64,000 nt of DNA from Sulfuritalea sp. (GTDB lineage: Bacteria > Pseudomonadota > Gammaproteobacteria > Burkholderiales > Rhodocyclaceae): positions 1-64,000 of the forward strand of contig JALHPU010000012.1 in the NCBI GenBank assembly GCA_022842325.1, written 5' to 3'. Below, in pieces: positions 45,459 to 54,578 of the stretch. A model generated the notes under the pieces. It searched no databases. It was given only the letters and a program-made list of their open reading frames with translations, and had not been told where the DNA came from. The number at the start of each line of letters is the position of its first letter. Position 1 is the first letter of the stretch. The translations under genes and the position numbers were made by a program.

Positions 45459-45917
45459 ATGGACCTGAGAAAACTCAAGACCCTGATCGATCTTGTGCAA
45501 AATTCCGGAATTTCGGAACTTGAAATCAGCGAAGGCGAGGAGAAGATTCGCATCGCCAAACACTTTGCGCCGGCGCCCGCCACGACTACGGTCAACATGC
45601 CGGTGTCGACCAGCGGCCCGGCCCCGATCGCCGCAGCGCCAGCGCCGACTGCCATTGCGGAGGCCATCCCCGCGCAGTTCGAGGGGCACGTCATGAAGGC
45701 GCCCATGGTCGGCACCTTTTATCGCTCCAGCAGCCCCGATGCCGCTCCCTTCGTCGAAGTCGGGCAGACCGTCAAGGCCGGCGACACCCTGTGCGTCATC
45801 GAAGCCATGAAACTGATGAACGAGATCGAAGCCGACATTTCCGGCGTGATCAAGGCCATCCAGGTCGAAAACGGCCAGGCCGTGGAGTACGGGCAACCCA
45901 TGTTCGTGATCGGCTGA
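45459..45917 (+). CDS. accB: Biotin carboxyl carrier protein of acetyl-CoA carboxylase
   Basis: A protein of 152 residues. An N-terminal dimerising part ([20 protein letters not shown]) and an Ala/Pro-rich hinge (about residues 40-68) are followed by a biotinyl domain with the biotinylated Lys in [17 protein letters not shown]. It carries CO2 between AccC and AccAD for fatty acid synthesis. Two bases after its stop a frame begins exactly like accC but is not the real accC. Confidence 0.97.
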   Translation: MDLRKLKTLIDLVQNSGISELEISEGEEKIRIAKHFAPAPATTTVNMPVSTSGPAPIAAAPAPTAIAEAIPAQFEGHVMKAPMVGTFYRSSSPDAAPFVEVGQTVKAGDTLCVIEAMKLMNEIEADISGVIKAIQVENGQAVEYGQPMFVIG

Positions 45918-45919
45918 CC

Positions 45920-46048
45920 ATGTTCGGCAAGGTATTGATTGCCAATCGCGGGGACCAACTGCCGTCAGGCGGCGCAGCAGCGAAGCTAAATCGCCCAACG
46001 GCCGCAGGCCGTGGGGGCGATTTCGCCGGAGACAAAAATGTTCGGTAA
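45920..46048 (+). CDS. 42-codon leader frame starting like AccC (decayed accC start)
   Basis: Beginning two bases after accB, the frame encodes [12 protein letters not shown] and then unrelated residues ending [11 protein letters not shown]. The first eleven codons match the accC N-terminus in protein, but the DNA differs at most silent positions (GGC/GGT, GTA/GTT, TTG/CTG, ATT/ATC, CGC/CGA). Its TAA (46046-46048) falls eight bases into the real accC, so translation could be coupled. It looks like the scar of an original accC start left by an insertion or replacement. Confidence 0.7.
   Translation: MFGKVLIANRGDQLPSGGAAAKLNRPTAAGRGGDFAGDKNVR
45988..46023. repeat. Nested stem-loop in the accB-accC spacer
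   Basis: An outer 9-bp stem (45988-45996 with 46015-46023) encloses a 6-bp inner stem (45998-46003 with 46007-46012) with loop GCA. The structure ends 14 bases before the accC ATG. It may be part of an inserted repeat and could influence accC translation. Confidence 0.6.
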
Positions 46049-47402
46049 GGTTCTGATCGCCAATCGAGGCGAAATCGCCCTGCGTATCCTGCGCGCCTGC
46101 CGCGAGCTCGGAGTGCGCACGGTCGCGGTGCATTCGGAAGCGGACACCGAGGCGAAATACGTCAAGCTGGCCGACGAATCGGTCTGCATCGGTCCGGCGC
46201 CGTCTAGCCAAAGCTATCTCAACATCCCCGCCATCATTTCCGCGGCCGAAGTCACCGACGCCGAGGCGATCCACCCCGGCTACGGCTTCCTCTCGGAGAA
46301 CGCCGACTTTGCCGAGCGGGTCGAGAAGTCCGGCTTTGCCTTCATCGGCCCGCGGCCCGAGACCATCCGCCTGATGGGCGACAAGGTCAGCGCCAAGAAC
46401 GCCATGCGCGAAGCCGGGGTGCCCTGCGTCCCCGGTTCCGAAGGCGCCCTGCCCGACGACCCGAAGGAAATCACCAAGATCGGCCGCGCGGTAGGTTACC
46501 CGGTCATCATCAAGGCGGCCGGCGGCGGCGGCGGGCGCGGCATGCGCGTGGTGCATACCGAGGCCGCGTTGCTTAACGCGGTCAATATGACCCGTGCCGA
46601 GGCCGGCGCCGCCTTCAACAATCCCACCGTCTATATGGAGAAGTTCCTCGAGAATCCGCGCCACGTGGAAATCCAGGTGCTCTCCGACGCGCATCGCAAC
46701 TCTGTCTATCTGGGCGAGCGCGACTGCTCGATGCAGCGCCGGCACCAGAAGGTGATCGAGGAAGCTCCGGCGCCGGACATCAACCGCCGCGTCATCGGCC
46801 GCGTCGGCGACCGTTGTGCCGAGGCCTGCCGCCGCATCAATTACCGCGGCGCCGGCACCTTCGAGTTCCTCTACGAGAACGGCGAGTTCTATTTCATCGA
46901 GATGAACACGCGGGTCCAGGTCGAGCACCCGGTCACCGAACTGATCACCGGCATCGACATCGTCCAGGCGCAGATCCGCATCGCCGCCGGCGAGAAACTC
47001 TGGTTCAAGCAGCGCGACATCGAAATTCGTGGCCATGCCATCGAATGCCGCATCAATGCCGAGGATCCCTTCAAGTTCACCCCCTCACCGGGCAAGATCA
47101 ACAACTGGCATCCGCCTGGCGGCCCGGGCATTCGCGTCGACTCGCACGCCTATTCCGGCTACACCGTGCCGCCTCACTACGACTCGATGATCGGCAAGGT
47201 GATCGCTTACGGCGACACGCGCGAACAGGCCATCCGGCGGATGCGCATCGCGCTGTCGGAAATGATGGTGGATGGCATCAAGACCAATATTCCGCTGCAC
47301 CAGGACCTGATGCTCGACGAACGCTTCATCAAGGGCGGCACCAGCATTCACTACCTCGAAGAAAAGCTCGCCGCCAAGAGCGACGCCCTCAAAGGCAAAT
47401 AG
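46038..47402 (+). CDS. accC: Biotin carboxylase subunit of acetyl-CoA carboxylase
   Basis: A cytosolic enzyme of 454 residues that carboxylates biotin on AccB using ATP and bicarbonate. [20 protein letters not shown], the ATP-grasp loop [15 protein letters not shown] and [16 protein letters not shown] are diagnostic. ATG 46038 is set by homology. It is separated from accB by 120 bases containing a second, non-functional accC start and a hairpin, instead of the normal few bases. Confidence 0.97.
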   Translation: MFGKVLIANRGEIALRILRACRELGVRTVAVHSEADTEAKYVKLADESVCIGPAPSSQSYLNIPAIISAAEVTDAEAIHPGYGFLSENADFAERVEKSGFAFIGPRPETIRLMGDKVSAKNAMREAGVPCVPGSEGALPDDPKEITKIGRAVGYPVIIKAAGGGGGRGMRVVHTEAALLNAVNMTRAEAGAAFNNPTVYMEKFLENPRHVEIQVLSDAHRNSVYLGERDCSMQRRHQKVIEEAPAPDINRRVIGRVGDRCAEACRRINYRGAGTFEFLYENGEFYFIEMNTRVQVEHPVTELITGIDIVQAQIRIAAGEKLWFKQRDIEIRGHAIECRINAEDPFKFTPSPGKINNWHPPGGPGIRVDSHAYSGYTVPPHYDSMIGKVIAYGDTREQAIRRMRIALSEMMVDGIKTNIPLHQDLMLDERFIKGGTSIHYLEEKLAAKSDALKGK

Positions 47403-47585
47403 GGTCCAACGCTCATGACTTCGATGCACCACCCCGCATCATGAAATACCTTGACGTCGTGGCGCCTCAAGCTGGCAATTGGACCCACCCCCTCCCATCC
47501 TCCCCCTCACGGGGGAGGCTATCAATCGGCTCGCTGCGCTCGAACCTGACCCAGCGAGCTTGGCGACGTATTTCACGCTAACAGC
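47403..47585. other. accC-prmA spacer with REP-like hairpin
   Basis: A spacer of 183 bases with an 8-bp stem of C-run/G-run type (47499-47506 with 47511-47518, loop TCAC). It is of the same style as the hairpin at 10535-10555. A 46-codon frame (47442-47582) crosses it but has repeat-like composition and no recognisable domain. Probably an intergenic repeat element. Confidence 0.5.
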
Positions 47586-48485
47586 ATGTGGGTCAGCGTC
47601 GCCCTGGAAACTGACGCCGCGCATGCGGATGCGCTGTCCGACGCGCTGCTCGCGGCCGGCGCGATCTCCGTCAGCGTCGAGGATGCCCTGGCCGGCACCG
47701 ACCTCGAAACGCCGCAGTTCGGCGAGCCCGATGCGTCGGGCGGCGGCCCGACCACCCCGCTCTGGACTGAGAGCCGCGTCGTGGCGCTGTTCGACCCCAG
47801 CGATGACCTGATCGGGCGCATTACCGCAGCGACCTTGGCCGCCGGCATCGACGACCTGCCGGAGATCGAACTGGAAGACGTCGCCGAACAGGACTGGGTG
47901 CGGCTGACGCAAGCGCAGTTCGATCCGATCCGGGTCAATCATCGCCTGTGGATCGTGCCCTCCTGGCACGCCGCACCCGATGCCGACGCCATCAATCTGG
48001 TGCTCGACCCGGGCCTCGCCTTCGGCACCGGCTCGCATCCCACCACCTTCCTCTGCCTGCAATGGCTGAGCGAAACCCTGCGCGGCGGCGAGACGCTGCT
48101 CGACTACGGCTGCGGCTCGGGCATCCTCGGCATTGCCGCGGCGAAGCTGGGCGCCGCGTCGGTGCTCGGCGTCGATATCGATCGCAACGCCCTGACGGCC
48201 GCCGCCGACAACGCCGCCCGCAACGAGATCGCGCTGGCCCTGCGCCATTCCGGCGAGACGCTGGACGAACAGTTCGACGTGGTGGTTGCCAACATCCTGA
48301 CCAACCCGCTGTGCGTGCTGGCGCCGCTGCTCTCCGCGCGGATCGGCAGGAACGGGCGCATCGCACTGTCCGGCGTGCTGGCGACCCAGGCCGGGCAGGT
48401 AATCGCCGCCTATGCACCCTGGCTCGCCCTGCACGTGGGCGCCGAGCGCGACGGCTGGGTGCGGCTGGAGGGTTCGCGTTGCTGA
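47586..48485 (+). CDS. prmA: Ribosomal protein L11 methyltransferase
   Basis: A protein of 299 residues. An N-terminal L11-recognition domain (SVSVEDALAGTDLETPQFGE) is followed by a class I SAM domain with DPGLAFGTGSHPTT, LLDYGCGSGILGIAAAKLG and VVANILTNPL (catalytic region). It trimethylates L11 at several sites. Its stop overlaps the start of the zinc-ribbon gene (TTGCTGA). Confidence 0.97.
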   Translation: MWVSVALETDAAHADALSDALLAAGAISVSVEDALAGTDLETPQFGEPDASGGGPTTPLWTESRVVALFDPSDDLIGRITAATLAAGIDDLPEIELEDVAEQDWVRLTQAQFDPIRVNHRLWIVPSWHAAPDADAINLVLDPGLAFGTGSHPTTFLCLQWLSETLRGGETLLDYGCGSGILGIAAAKLGAASVLGVDIDRNALTAAADNAARNEIALALRHSGETLDEQFDVVVANILTNPLCVLAPLLSARIGRNGRIALSGVLATQAGQVIAAYAPWLALHVGAERDGWVRLEGSRC

Positions 48486-49357
48486 CCCGCTGCCCGTCCT
48501 GCGCCACCAATTTTCGGGTCACCCCCGAGCAGCTCAAGGCGCGCGCCGGACGGGTGCGCTGCGGCGAATGCCAGAACGTCTTCAATGCCCTCGACACCCT
48601 GATCGAAGAGCCGCTTGCGATGTCGGCACCGACGGCCGAAGTCGGCGTAGCGCCAGCGCCGACTGTTGAAGAACTCTCCGACTGGCCGCCGGACGCCGGG
48701 GAATCCATCTCCTCGGCGCCCACCGCTTCCTCCGCAGCCCTGCCGGAGGACTCTGCTGCCATGACGGAGCAGGACGCCGAAACGGCTGAGACTTCCCCGG
48801 CAAAAGAATCGGAGGCTGTCGAAGCGGACACGAAGCAGGAAGCCGACTGGAGCGCCGATTTTCCCGAGCCGCCGCCCGCGCCGCGTCGCTGGCCCTGGAT
48901 CATCGGCAGCCTGATCGCGCTGACGGCGCTCGGCCTGCAGGCGGTGCTGGCGTTTCGCGTCGAACTCTCGGTGCTGTGGCCGGAGAGCAAGCCGAGGCTG
49001 GTGGCGCTGTGCGAAGCCGTCGGTTGCGAAGTCGGCTTCCCTGCCAGGATCGCGCTGGTCGGCATCGAAGCCTCCGATTTGCACCCGGACAGCGAACGCA
49101 AGGGCCGCCTCGCGCTGTCCGCGATACTGAAAAATCGCGCGCCCTTCGCCCAGCAGTATCCCCATCTGGAACTGACGCTCACCGACACGGCCGACAAGGC
49201 CATCGCGCGCAAGGTGCTGGCGCCGGCCGACTACCTGCCGCCGAAGTCATCGAGCGCCGGCGGCATGCCGCCCAACGCCGACATCGCGGTCATTGTCGGC
49301 GTAGACTCCGGCGAGCTGGCGGCCAGCGGCTACCGGCTCTACGTTTTCTATCCCTGA
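48479..49357 (+). CDS. Zinc-ribbon membrane protein with DUF3426 domain
   Basis: A protein of 292 residues. An N-terminal MJ0042-type zinc ribbon (LTRCPSCATNFRVTPEQLKA, then RVRCGECQNVFNALDTLI) is followed by an acidic linker of about 100 residues, one membrane helix (WPWIIGSLIALTALGLQAVLAF) and a C-terminal DUF3426 domain. TTG 48479 overlaps the prmA stop. The linker contains a dispersed repeat encoding GVAPAPTV. Function is unknown; the build suggests a membrane-linked regulator. Confidence 0.88.
   Translation: MLTRCPSCATNFRVTPEQLKARAGRVRCGECQNVFNALDTLIEEPLAMSAPTAEVGVAPAPTVEELSDWPPDAGESISSAPTASSAALPEDSAAMTEQDAETAETSPAKESEAVEADTKQEADWSADFPEPPPAPRRWPWIIGSLIALTALGLQAVLAFRVELSVLWPESKPRLVALCEAVGCEVGFPARIALVGIEASDLHPDSERKGRLALSAILKNRAPFAQQYPHLELTLTDTADKAIARKVLAPADYLPPKSSSAGGMPPNADIAVIVGVDSGELAASGYRLYVFYP
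48643..48667. repeat. Dispersed 25-bp repeat, copy B2
   Basis: It matches the reverse complement of 29706-29730 at 23 of 25 positions. Here it encodes GVAPAPTV in the acidic linker of the DUF3426 protein. Its ends form a 7-bp inverted repeat with the preceding base (GTCGGCG and CGCCGAC). Confidence 0.55.
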
Positions 49358-49372
49358 ACCTCGAAAGCCCCC

Positions 49373-50308
49373 ATGAAGACACTCATCTGCGGATCGATGG
49401 CCTACGACACCATCATGGTGTTCGGCGACCGCTTCAAGAACCACATCCTGCCGGAGCAGATCCACATCCTCAACGTCGCCTTCCTGGTGCCCGACATGCG
49501 CCGCGAGTTCGGCGGCTGCGCCGGCAACATCGCCTACAACCTCAAGCTGCTGGGCGGCGAGCCGCTGATCATGGCCACCATCGGCGACGACAGCGCGCCC
49601 TACATGCTGCGCCTCAAGCAGCTTGCGCTGGATGCGGCCCATGTCAGGCATGTGCCCGACACCTTCACCGCACAGGCCTTCATCACCACCGACCTCGACG
49701 ACAACCAGATCACCGCCTTTCACCCCGGCGCGATGACGCAATCGCACCTGAACAAGGTGACCGACGCGCGCGACGTCGGCCTCGGCATCGTCTCGCCGGA
49801 TGGCCGCGACGGCATGATCCAGCATGCGCATGAATTCCACTCCGCGCATATCCCCTTCATTTTCGATCCGGGCCAGGGGCTGCCGATGTTCGATGGCGCG
49901 GAACTCATGGCCTTCCTGAAACTCGCCGACTACTGCACGGTCAACGACTACGAAGCCAAGCTATTGACGGAGCGCACCGGGTGCACCCTGGAGCAGTTGG
50001 CCGCTGAAGTGAAGGCATTGATCGTGACGCTGGGCGGCAGCGGATCGCACATTTACAGCAATGGCCGCCGCATCGAGATCCCGGTCGCGGCACCGCAGTC
50101 CCTGATCGACCCGACGGGCTGCGGCGACGCCTATCGCGCCGGCCTGCTGTATGGCATCGGCAAGGGCTGGGAATGGGAGAAAACCGGGCGTCTGGCCTCG
50201 CTGATGGGGTCGATCAAGATCGCCCACCGCGGCGGCCAGAATCACAAGCTGACGCGCGACGAGATTGCCGGGCATTATCAGGCCGCGTTTGGCGACAAGC
50301 TCTGGTAA
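49373..50308 (+). CDS. PfkB family carbohydrate/adenosine kinase
   Basis: A cytosolic ribokinase-family enzyme of 311 residues. PfkB motif 1 is FGGCAGNIAYNLKLLGG; motif 2 is DPTGCGDAYRAGLLYG with the catalytic Asp in GCGD (usual GAGD). IVTLGGSGSHIYSNG lies before it. The sequence style is that of bacterial adenosine kinase-like members, but the substrate is not proven. It sits 15 bases after the DUF3426 gene and 10 before a lipoprotein gene. Confidence 0.87.
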   Translation: MKTLICGSMAYDTIMVFGDRFKNHILPEQIHILNVAFLVPDMRREFGGCAGNIAYNLKLLGGEPLIMATIGDDSAPYMLRLKQLALDAAHVRHVPDTFTAQAFITTDLDDNQITAFHPGAMTQSHLNKVTDARDVGLGIVSPDGRDGMIQHAHEFHSAHIPFIFDPGQGLPMFDGAELMAFLKLADYCTVNDYEAKLLTERTGCTLEQLAAEVKALIVTLGGSGSHIYSNGRRIEIPVAAPQSLIDPTGCGDAYRAGLLYGIGKGWEWEKTGRLASLMGSIKIAHRGGQNHKLTRDEIAGHYQAAFGDKLW

Positions 50309-50318
50309 AGGAGATTTC

Positions 50319-50774
50319 ATGAACAGCTTTCGTTTGTTGGCAATCACCCTGAGCGCCGCGATTGTGCTGAGTGGCTGCGCCGGCAGCCAGTCCGGCTCGG
50401 CCTACTCCCGTTCGCAGACCCGCGGCGAAATGCAGGTGCGCATGGGCGTCATCGAATCGGTGCGCACCGTGACCATCGAAGGCACGCAGTCCGGTGTCGG
50501 CGTCGTCGCCGGCGGCGTGGTCGGCGGCATCGCGGGCAGCAATGTCGGACAGGGGCGGGGCTCCACGGTCGGCTCGGTACTCGGCGCCGTGCTCGGCGGC
50601 GTGGCGGGCCAGGCCATCGAGGAAAGGACCAGCAAGAAGGACGGCCTCGAAATCACCATCAAGCTCGACAGCGGTCAGATCATCGCGGTGACACAGGAAG
50701 CGGACGAACAATTCCGTGCCGGCGAGCGGGTGCGGGTGCTCTCAGGCAGCGGAGTGACGCGCGTTTCGCATTGA
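50319..50774 (+). CDS. Glycine-zipper outer-membrane lipoprotein (SlyB-like)
   Basis: A protein of 151 residues. The signal MNSFRLLAITLSAAIVLSGC has its lipobox at LSGC. The central glycine zipper (GVGVVAGGVVGGIAGSNVGQ, GSVLGAVLGGVAGQAIEE) is that of the 2TM/Rick_17kDa surface antigen group. The C-terminal beta part (GLEITIKLDSGQIIAVTQEA) matches SlyB-type lipoproteins. ATG 50319 has AAAGGAG nearby. Likely an envelope-stress structural lipoprotein. Confidence 0.88.
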   Translation: MNSFRLLAITLSAAIVLSGCAGSQSGSAYSRSQTRGEMQVRMGVIESVRTVTIEGTQSGVGVVAGGVVGGIAGSNVGQGRGSTVGSVLGAVLGGVAGQAIEERTSKKDGLEITIKLDSGQIIAVTQEADEQFRAGERVRVLSGSGVTRVSH

Positions 50775-50798
50775 GCCGCCCGTCGGGCCCTGTGGAGA

Positions 50799-50813
50799 GA
50801 GCGCCGGGCGCTC
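50799..50813. terminator. Short palindrome between the lipoprotein gene and apaH
   Basis: Seven-base arms (50799-50805, 50807-50813) with one base between; a real stem would be about 5 bp. It lies between convergent genes and overlaps the apaH stop. Weak evidence for a terminator. Confidence 0.3.
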
Positions 50814-51648
50814 AATCCCAGCCGGAGGGCTTGGCCAGTTGTGCGCAGGGCTGGCGGAATACGCGGCGGTCTTCCAGTCGCACCGCCGTCAGGCAACCGC
50901 CCCAGAGGCAGCCCGTGTCGAGCGCAAGAATATTCGCCTCGTCGCGAAAACCCAGGGCCGACCAGTGCCCGCATACGATCGCATGATCGGCACTGGCGCG
51001 CCCCGGTGCGGCAAACCATGGCACGCATCCCGCCGGGCCTTTGTCGGGTGGCCCTTTGGATCCCTCGGCGCGGAATTCCATGGCGCCGGCCGCAGTCACG
51101 TAGCGCATGCGCGTCATGGCGTTGATCACCACGCGCAGACGGTCCCACCCCGCCAGGTCGTCGGTCCATACGGCGGGCTCCGACCCCCACATGTTGGCCA
51201 GGAATTCGCGGTAGTCGGCCGCGACCAGGGCCGCCGAGGCTTCATCGGACAGTGCCTGGGCCTGCGCCACGGTCCAGCCCGGCAACAGGCCGGCGTGCAC
51301 CATGGCCCAGTCGCCTTCGACATGAAACAGGGGTTGCGCGCGCAGCCAGGCCAGCAGCTCGTCGCGATCAGGTGCCGCCAGAATTTCGTCGAGGGTGTCT
51401 TCCTTGTTCGCCTTGCCAAAGCCCGCGGCCTGCATCACCAGGTGCAGGTCGTGATTGCCGAGCACCACGGTCGCCGCCGACCCCAGCGACTTGACGAAGC
51501 GCAGCACCTCGAGTGAAGCGGGGCCGCGATTGACCAGGTCGCCGACGAACCAGACGCGGTCAATCGCCGGATCGAAGCTGATATAGTCGAGAAGGCGGCG
51601 CAGCGGTTCGTAGCAGCCCTGCAGGTCACCGATTGCATATGTACCCAT
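50812..51648 (-). CDS. apaH: Bis(5'-nucleosyl)-tetraphosphatase, symmetrical
   Basis: A metallophosphatase of 278 residues that splits Ap4A into two ADP. The phosphoesterase motifs are [35 protein letters not shown] and [13 protein letters not shown]. ApaH also removes nucleoside-tetraphosphate caps from RNA in E. coli. ATG 51648 ([12 protein letters not shown]) is the family start although the frame is open further upstream. It is divergent from the GT9 gene, with 15 bases between the start codons. Confidence 0.95.
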   Translation of the reverse strand: MGTYAIGDLQGCYEPLRRLLDYISFDPAIDRVWFVGDLVNRGPASLEVLRFVKSLGSAATVVLGNHDLHLVMQAAGFGKANKEDTLDEILAAPDRDELLAWLRAQPLFHVEGDWAMVHAGLLPGWTVAQAQALSDEASAALVAADYREFLANMWGSEPAVWTDDLAGWDRLRVVINAMTRMRYVTAAGAMEFRAEGSKGPPDKGPAGCVPWFAAPGRASADHAIVCGHWSALGFRDEANILALDTGCLWGGCLTAVRLEDRRVFRQPCAQLAKPSGWD

Positions 51649-51663
51649 AGTGGGCAGTTTACC

Positions 51664-52698
51664 TTGAGCCTTGATTCCGTCCCCAAGATACTGATCATCC
51701 GCCGCGACAATATCGGCGACCTGGTCTGCACCACGCCGCTGATCCATGCCCTGCGCCAACGCTTCCCCGACGGCTGGCTCGGGGCGCTGGTGAACAGCTA
51801 CAACGCCCCGGTGCTTGACGGCAATCCCGATCTCGACGAGGTGTTCGTCTACACCAAGGCCAAGCACCGCGACGCGGATCAGTCGCTGCCGGCCATCCTC
51901 TGGCAACGTCTGCGAATGATGCATCGCTTGCGCCGCATGCAACTCGACGACGTCATCATCGCCACCACCTCGCCGCAGCCGCGGGTGCTCACGCTCGCGC
52001 AATGGCTGAAACCGAAACGCATCATCGGCTTTGGCGACCTCAAGGGCCTCGACGTCGCGCTGCCGCTCGACAATGCAAGCCGCCACGAAGTCGAGGACGT
52101 GTTTCGCGTCGCGTCGCTGTATGGCATAGCCGGAGCACCGCCTGCCTGCCGCGTCCACGCGCCAATCGCCGCGACGCCGCCGCCAGCGCGCTGCGTCCCT
52201 TCGGGAACTCTTACAATCGGCATCCACATCAGCGCGCGCAAGCCCTCGCAACGCTGGCCGGCGCAGCACTTTGCCGAAACCATCAAGGCAATCGCGGCAC
52301 AGGGCCCGGCGCGCTTCATGCTGCTGTGGTCACCGGGCGCGGAAGACAACCCGCTGCATCCGGGCGACGACGCCAAAGCGCGGGAAGTAATGCAAAGAGT
52401 CGGCGCCGACACTACGGTGATCGCCCGACCAACGCAGACGCTGGCCGAACTGATCGCCGCACTGGGTGAATGCAACCTGCTGATCTGCGCAGACGGCGGC
52501 GCCATGCATCTGGCGGCGGGCCTCGGTCTGCCCATCGTCTGCCTGTTCGGCAACTCGGGCGCAAGCCGCTGGCGCCCGTGGGGAGTGCCCTGCCAACTTT
52601 TGCAGAAACCCTCGCTCGACGTCGGCGACATCACGGTCGCCGAGGTCACCAACGCGTTCAGTGCGTTGCAGGCCGGTATTCCGGCACCCAGCGCCTGA
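51664..52698 (+). CDS. Glycosyltransferase family 9 (heptosyltransferase-like)
   Basis: A protein of 344 residues. [20 protein letters not shown] is the GT9 N-terminal signature, and [20 protein letters not shown] with [14 protein letters not shown] is the nucleotide-sugar site of ADP-heptose transferases. It probably adds a sugar to the LPS core in the cytosol. Between the halves, residues about 170-183 ([13 protein letters not shown]) are encoded by a dispersed repeat copy, an in-frame insertion in the linker. The start is TTG 51664. Its 3' end overlaps the convergent capD-type gene by 41 bases. Confidence 0.88.
   Translation: MSLDSVPKILIIRRDNIGDLVCTTPLIHALRQRFPDGWLGALVNSYNAPVLDGNPDLDEVFVYTKAKHRDADQSLPAILWQRLRMMHRLRRMQLDDVIIATTSPQPRVLTLAQWLKPKRIIGFGDLKGLDVALPLDNASRHEVEDVFRVASLYGIAGAPPACRVHAPIAATPPPARCVPSGTLTIGIHISARKPSQRWPAQHFAETIKAIAAQGPARFMLLWSPGAEDNPLHPGDDAKAREVMQRVGADTTVIARPTQTLAELIAALGECNLLICADGGAMHLAAGLGLPIVCLFGNSGASRWRPWGVPCQLLQKPSLDVGDITVAEVTNAFSALQAGIPAPSA
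52174..52212. repeat. Dispersed 39-bp repeat, copy A2
   Basis: It matches 62-100 at 35 of 39 positions. It lies within the GT9 gene between its two domains and keeps the reading frame (encodes [13 protein letters not shown]). The other copy lies in the tail of the HerA-like gene in the opposite coding sense. Confidence 0.6.
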
Positions 52699-54484
52699 GC
52701 CCCGCCTTGACCTCGGCTTCGTCGCGCCAGGACGCGGCCAACCAGTCCTCCAGTTCAGCCAGCCAGGCCTCACCCGGAATATCCGTCGGCCGCGCGATGC
52801 GCAGCTTGGGATGCGGCGTCGGCAAAGTCGCCTCGCCGTCTGCCAGCAACTCCTCGTAGAGTTTTTCGCCGGGGCGCAGGCCGGTGAACTCGATTTTTAT
52901 CTCATCCTCGCTGAAGCCCGAAAGCCGGATCATGTCACGTGCGAGGTCGACGATCTTCACCGCTTCACCCATGTCGAGCACAAAAATCCGGCCGCCCTCG
53001 GCATCCCGGGCCGCCATCAGGCCGGCCTGCAGCACCAGTTGTGCTGCTTCAGGAATCAGCATGAAGTAGCGAATGATCTCCGGATGGGTGACGGTAACCG
53101 GACCGCCTTTCGCTATTTGTTTGCGAAAATGCGGGATCACGCTACCCGACGAACCCAGCACATTGCCGAAACGCACTATGACAAAGCGCGTCGTGGAGCG
53201 CTGTGCCTGTACTGCCTGGCACACCATCTCCGCCAGGCGCTTGCTGGCGCCCATGACATTGGTCGGATTGACCGCCTTGTCGGTGGAAATCAGCACAAAT
53301 TCTCTCGCACCGCTGGCAAGGGCTGCGCGCGCAACGTTCAGCGTCCCCTGCACATTATTCCGCACCGCCTCCCAGGCATTGGCACATTCCATCAGTGGTA
53401 CATGCTTGTAAGCGGCGGCATGGAACACCACATCGGGTTGGTGTTCAGCAAACACCGCACCCATGCGCGCGGCGTCCTTCACATCGCCGACCACGCAATG
53501 CGCAGACTGCCCGGATAGCTCCTGCCCGATGCTGTAGAGCGCAAACTCTGACTGTTCCAGGAACACCAGTTTGCGCGGGCCAAAGCCAATGATCTGCCGG
53601 CACAACTCCGAGCCGATGGAACCGCCGGCACCGGTGACCACGATCGATTTTCCGGCCAGTTGCCCCATCAACCCGTCATCATCGAGCAGCACCTGCTCAC
53701 GCCCGAGCAAATCTTCCAGCTCCACCTGCCGTATCTCGGCGGCCGTGATGCGGCCGGACAGTACATCAGCCAGCGCCGGCACCGTCAACACCTTGAGTCC
53801 CGCATTCACCACCAACTCTACCGCGCGCCGGCGGGCAGCTGTCGTTGCAGACGGCATCGCGATAATCACGGTCAGCACCTGATGCGCCGCGGCGATCCGG
53901 GCGACATCGTCGAGTCGTCCAACCACGGAAACTCCCTGGAGCTGTAATCGCAGCTTGGCCGGGTCATCATCAAGCAGGCCCACGACGCGCCAACGCCGAC
54001 TGGTCACCAAATCTCTCAACAGTGCCGATCCAGCTGCCCCAGCGCCCATCACGATTACCGGCTCCGAATCGAACTGCCGCGGCGATATCAACTGTCCATC
54101 CTTCCATGCCCGGTAAAGGAATCGGCTGCCGCCCATGATCAGCACCAGCAGGATAGGCTGCAGGACCAAGACCGAGCGCGGCACGTCGTTCAACCGCTGC
54201 AGCATCAGCAACAGCGCCGGGAGCGCCAAGCCGGCCGTGCCGGCGGCCAAGGCAATGCGGCGCAAATCAGGAATGCTGGCAAAGCGCCAGATCCCTCGAT
54301 AGAGGCCGAACCTATGAAAAATCAGCCCCTGCAACGGGACAATCCACAACAGGTTGCGTAGCATGGCGTCGGCAAACGTGGGTGGAATGTCGAAATTGAA
54401 GCGCAAGGCATAGGCCACCATCCATGCGATCGCAGCGGCGCTAAGGTCGTGAATGGAGGCAATCAGGGAACGGGGATTCATCAA
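52658..54484 (-). CDS. Nucleotide-sugar 4,6-dehydratase, PglF/WbpM/CapD family
   Basis: A protein of 608 residues. Four N-terminal membrane helices (to about residue 125) precede a CoA-binding-like Rossmann domain (VIVMGAGAAGSALLRDLV) and a C-terminal SDR domain (VVTGAGGSIGSELCRQIIG). The catalytic triad uses Met in place of Tyr (ISTDKAVNPTNVMGASKRLA), as in WbpM and PglF. It converts UDP-GlcNAc to the 4-keto-6-deoxy sugar at the membrane, the first step for bacillosamine, QuiNAc or FucNAc type sugars. Start 54484 or 54481. First of a polysaccharide cluster. Confidence 0.92.
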   Translation of the reverse strand: MMNPRSLIASIHDLSAAAIAWMVAYALRFNFDIPPTFADAMLRNLLWIVPLQGLIFHRFGLYRGIWRFASIPDLRRIALAAGTAGLALPALLLMLQRLNDVPRSVLVLQPILLVLIMGGSRFLYRAWKDGQLISPRQFDSEPVIVMGAGAAGSALLRDLVTSRRWRVVGLLDDDPAKLRLQLQGVSVVGRLDDVARIAAAHQVLTVIIAMPSATTAARRRAVELVVNAGLKVLTVPALADVLSGRITAAEIRQVELEDLLGREQVLLDDDGLMGQLAGKSIVVTGAGGSIGSELCRQIIGFGPRKLVFLEQSEFALYSIGQELSGQSAHCVVGDVKDAARMGAVFAEHQPDVVFHAAAYKHVPLMECANAWEAVRNNVQGTLNVARAALASGAREFVLISTDKAVNPTNVMGASKRLAEMVCQAVQAQRSTTRFVIVRFGNVLGSSGSVIPHFRKQIAKGGPVTVTHPEIIRYFMLIPEAAQLVLQAGLMAARDAEGGRIFVLDMGEAVKIVDLARDMIRLSGFSEDEIKIEFTGLRPGEKLYEELLADGEATLPTPHPKLRIARPTDIPGEAWLAELEDWLAASWRDEAEVKAGLRRWVPEYRPATH

Positions 54485-54578
54485 GCTGGCATTTTACGCG
54501 CCACGAAGGCTATTGCCGTGCACGCTCGGAACAATATGCCCGTTACTCTTGCTCGTTCGGCAAATCGGTGGTGCTGCC

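Noticed and set aside
45629-45653. Possible further copy of the 25-bp VAPAPT repeat in the accB hinge
   Set aside because: Only about 21 of 25 bases match, and AccB hinges are naturally Ala/Pro-rich, so chance resemblance is likely.
45357-47036. 559-codon antisense frame over accB-accC
   Set aside because: Opposite to two essential, clearly recognised genes; no protein signature.
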